DNA from: Streptomyces antibioticus
Lineage (GTDB): Bacteria > Actinomycetota > Actinomycetes > Streptomycetales > Streptomycetaceae
Length of the DNA: 64,000 nt
Direction: 5' to 3'
Assembly: GCF_002019855.1 (NCBI RefSeq)
Contig: NZ_CM007717.1
Location: 3,683,636 to 3,747,635, forward strand
The notes under the pieces are model-generated. The model did no database searches. It saw only the letters and a program-made list of their open reading frames with translations, and was not told the origin of the DNA. Both the position numbers and the translations under genes were made by a program. This document shows positions 62,717 through 64,000 of the stretch, in pieces (position 1 is the first letter of the stretch; the number at the start of each line of letters is the position of its first letter).

Positions 62717-62987
62717 GACGATCACCTCCGGAAGACCTGCTTCCAGGGTGCGCCTCCACACGCGCCCCCGCACCCAGTCGGGCCGGCGGGCGACCGCAAT
62801 CCCCGTTGCGGTGACCCATCGCTGCGCACTACCGTCGGCCGGGTGACTGCCGGGTCGGCCTTGGGCCACGCACGAGTGAGACGCCCGGCCTCGGCGTGAT
62901 CCCGGGGCGGGCCAGAGCCCCGCCACCCTCTCCGTCCTCCCTGCTGCTTTTCCGGCACCACCACCCCAGGACACGGAGACCCCTCAC

Positions 62988-63377
62988 ATGACCGCACTCG
63001 CCCGGCTCGACCACACCGCCGTCTACGCGAGCGACCGCCGCCGCTCGGCGGAGTTCCTCGCCGACGTCCTCGGCCTCACGGTCGGCGCCCCCTTCGGCCC
63101 GTTCCTCCCCGTCGACCTCGGCAACGGCGTCACCCTCGACTACTACGAGAAGCGCGACGAACCGATCCAGTCCCAGCACTACGCCTTCCTCGTCCCCGAG
63201 GAGGAGTTCGACTCGATGATCGCCCGCCTGGAGGCCCGGGGCGTCACCTACTACGCCGACCCCTCCCACACCGAACCGGCCCGCATCAACCACCTGTTCG
63301 GCGGCCGCGGCGCGTACTTCCCCGACCCCGACGACCACAACATGGAAATTTTGACCCGCCCTTACGTCCGCCCGTAG
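62988..63377 (+). CDS. VOC family (glyoxalase/bleomycin resistance-like) protein
   Basis: A 129-residue vicinal-oxygen-chelate protein with paired beta-alpha-beta-beta-beta units: LARLDHTAVYASDRRRSAEF and VLGLTVGAPFGPFLPVDLGN in the first, QHYAFLVPEEEFDSMIARLE and GRGAYFPDPDDHNMEILTRP (metal-binding Glu in MEIL) in the second. Probably cytoplasmic; substrate unknown. ATG 62988 follows GGAGACCCCTCAC. Confidence 0.9.
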   Translation: MTALARLDHTAVYASDRRRSAEFLADVLGLTVGAPFGPFLPVDLGNGVTLDYYEKRDEPIQSQHYAFLVPEEEFDSMIARLEARGVTYYADPSHTEPARINHLFGGRGAYFPDPDDHNMEILTRPYVRP

Positions 63378-63390
63378 GCCCCGCAGCACA

Positions 63391-64000
63391 TCACCCCGCG
63401 TGCAGCATCAACCCGATCCCCGCCACCAGCAACACGGCCGCCGCGACGCGCGGAGCGCCGAAGCGTTCCTTGAAGAAGAGGGCGCCGATGGCCGCTCCGA
63501 CGATGATCGACGACTCGCGCAGGGCCGCGACCGGGGCGAGTTCGGCTCGGGTCTGGGCCCACAGGACGAGGGCGTAGGCGGCGAACGAGAGGGCGGCGCC
63601 GAGGAGGCCGAGGGCGGCGGAGGGGCGGAGGAGTGACGGGGTGCGGTCGCGCCAACGAGCCACGGCGTAGGCCGGGATGACGACGCCCTGGATCGCCATC
63701 AGCCAGGCGATGTAGCCGAGCGGGGAGTCGGCGGCGCGGACGCCGAGGCCGTCGACGACGGTGTACGCGGCGATCGTCAGGCCGGTCGCCAACGCGGCGC
63801 CGATCGCCGCCCAGTTCGGCCGCCGTCCGCGAAGTCCCCACAGGGCGACGCCGGTCAGGCCCGCGCAGGACAGCGCGATGCCGGCGGCGGCCCAGCCGTC
63901 GGGCACCTCGTGGGCGAACACGGCGGCCAGCGCGGTGACGACGAGCGGCGCGGAGCCGCGCGCGAGGGGGTACGCCTGGCCGAAGTCGCCCAGCCTGAAC
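63391..64000 (-). CDS. EamA family transporter, C-terminal part (start outside window)
   Basis: A partial membrane protein, open to the last base of the window. The visible ~200 residues hold about seven hydrophobic helices, with the EamA drug/metabolite-transporter repeat (AALATGLTIAAYTVVDGLGV, the SSIIVGAAIGALFFKERFGA motif with KERF, and AAAVLLVAGIGLMLHAG at the end). The substrate is unknown. Sequence before the ORF's first ATG/GTG at 63,921 continues in frame (APLVVTALAAVFAHE), so the gene is longer than that. Confidence 0.88.
   Translation of the reverse strand, partial: FRLGDFGQAYPLARGSAPLVVTALAAVFAHEVPDGWAAAGIALSCAGLTGVALWGLRGRRPNWAAIGAALATGLTIAAYTVVDGLGVRAADSPLGYIAWLMAIQGVVIPAYAVARWRDRTPSLLRPSAALGLLGAALSFAAYALVLWAQTRAELAPVAALRESSIIVGAAIGALFFKERFGAPRVAAAVLLVAGIGLMLHAG

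Overview
The window is a high-GC actinobacterial chromosome segment, almost certainly from a Streptomyces species. Evidence: strong third-position GC, GTG starts and leaderless starts, an SsgA-like sporulation gene (ssgE), a tam/tamR pair, an XRE + DUF397 + ATP-binding regulatory cluster, and a core gene order (glmU-prs-L25-pth ... ppc ... gal operon ... ispE-ksgA-rpf-tatD ... rsmI-pmt ... tandem PBPs-ssgE) that I recall from Streptomyces coelicolor around SCO3122-SCO3160. That synteny is from memory and was not checked.

Region 1 (1-37.5 kb) is core chromosome. The right-facing glmU-prs-rplY-pth group covers cell-wall precursor, PRPP, ribosome and tRNA-recycling functions. It is followed by ppc, a fatty-acid desaturase with its TetR regulator, and the divergent tam/tamR pair with its MarR operator. 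A remnant of a VOC gene abuts tam. Next come a LuxR-type response regulator, small envelope proteins, galTEK divergent from a sodium/solute symporter, a WhiJ/BldB-type regulator cluster, an atypical response regulator, two PQQ-propeller membrane proteins, an ABC-F ATPase, ispE-ksgA, an Rpf resuscitation factor, tatD, rsmI and pmt. An ~820 bp non-coding stretch with ~100 bp degenerate tandem repeats lies between ispE and the ABC-F gene.

Region 2 (37,382-53,384) is a ~16 kb integrated conjugative element of the actinomycete AICE type, inserted in the 3' end of pmt. A 63 bp perfect direct repeat of the pmt tail marks attL and attR, and the element supplies a synonymous replacement for the end of pmt. 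It carries Xis and a tyrosine integrase at the right end, a PrimPol plus D5-type helicase replication module, an FtsK-like TraB translocase with Spd-type proteins, a GntR repressor with three palindromic operators, a DNA cytosine methyltransferase, and probable cargo. The cargo includes a low-GC PD-(D/E)XK-type nuclease protein beside attL, a PycTM-like (DUF5706-type) membrane protein inside the transfer operon, and an unknown membrane protein beside attR. An 18 bp repeat near each end looks like integrase arm sites. A CAGGGAGG octamer cluster downstream of traB looks like a clt/TRS transfer locus. A second long reading frame with LLPTP repeats is nested in the methyltransferase gene.

Region 3 (53.4-64 kb) is chromosome again: two tandem penicillin-binding proteins (the first behind a 20 bp perfect palindrome), ssgE, a nickel/cobalt ECF transporter behind a Nur-box-like palindrome, an ohrR-ohr peroxide-resistance pair, a beta-lactamase-fold hydrolase, a DUF1876 protein, a VOC protein and a partial EamA transporter.

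No rRNA genes, complete tRNA genes, CRISPR arrays or insertion sequences were seen.
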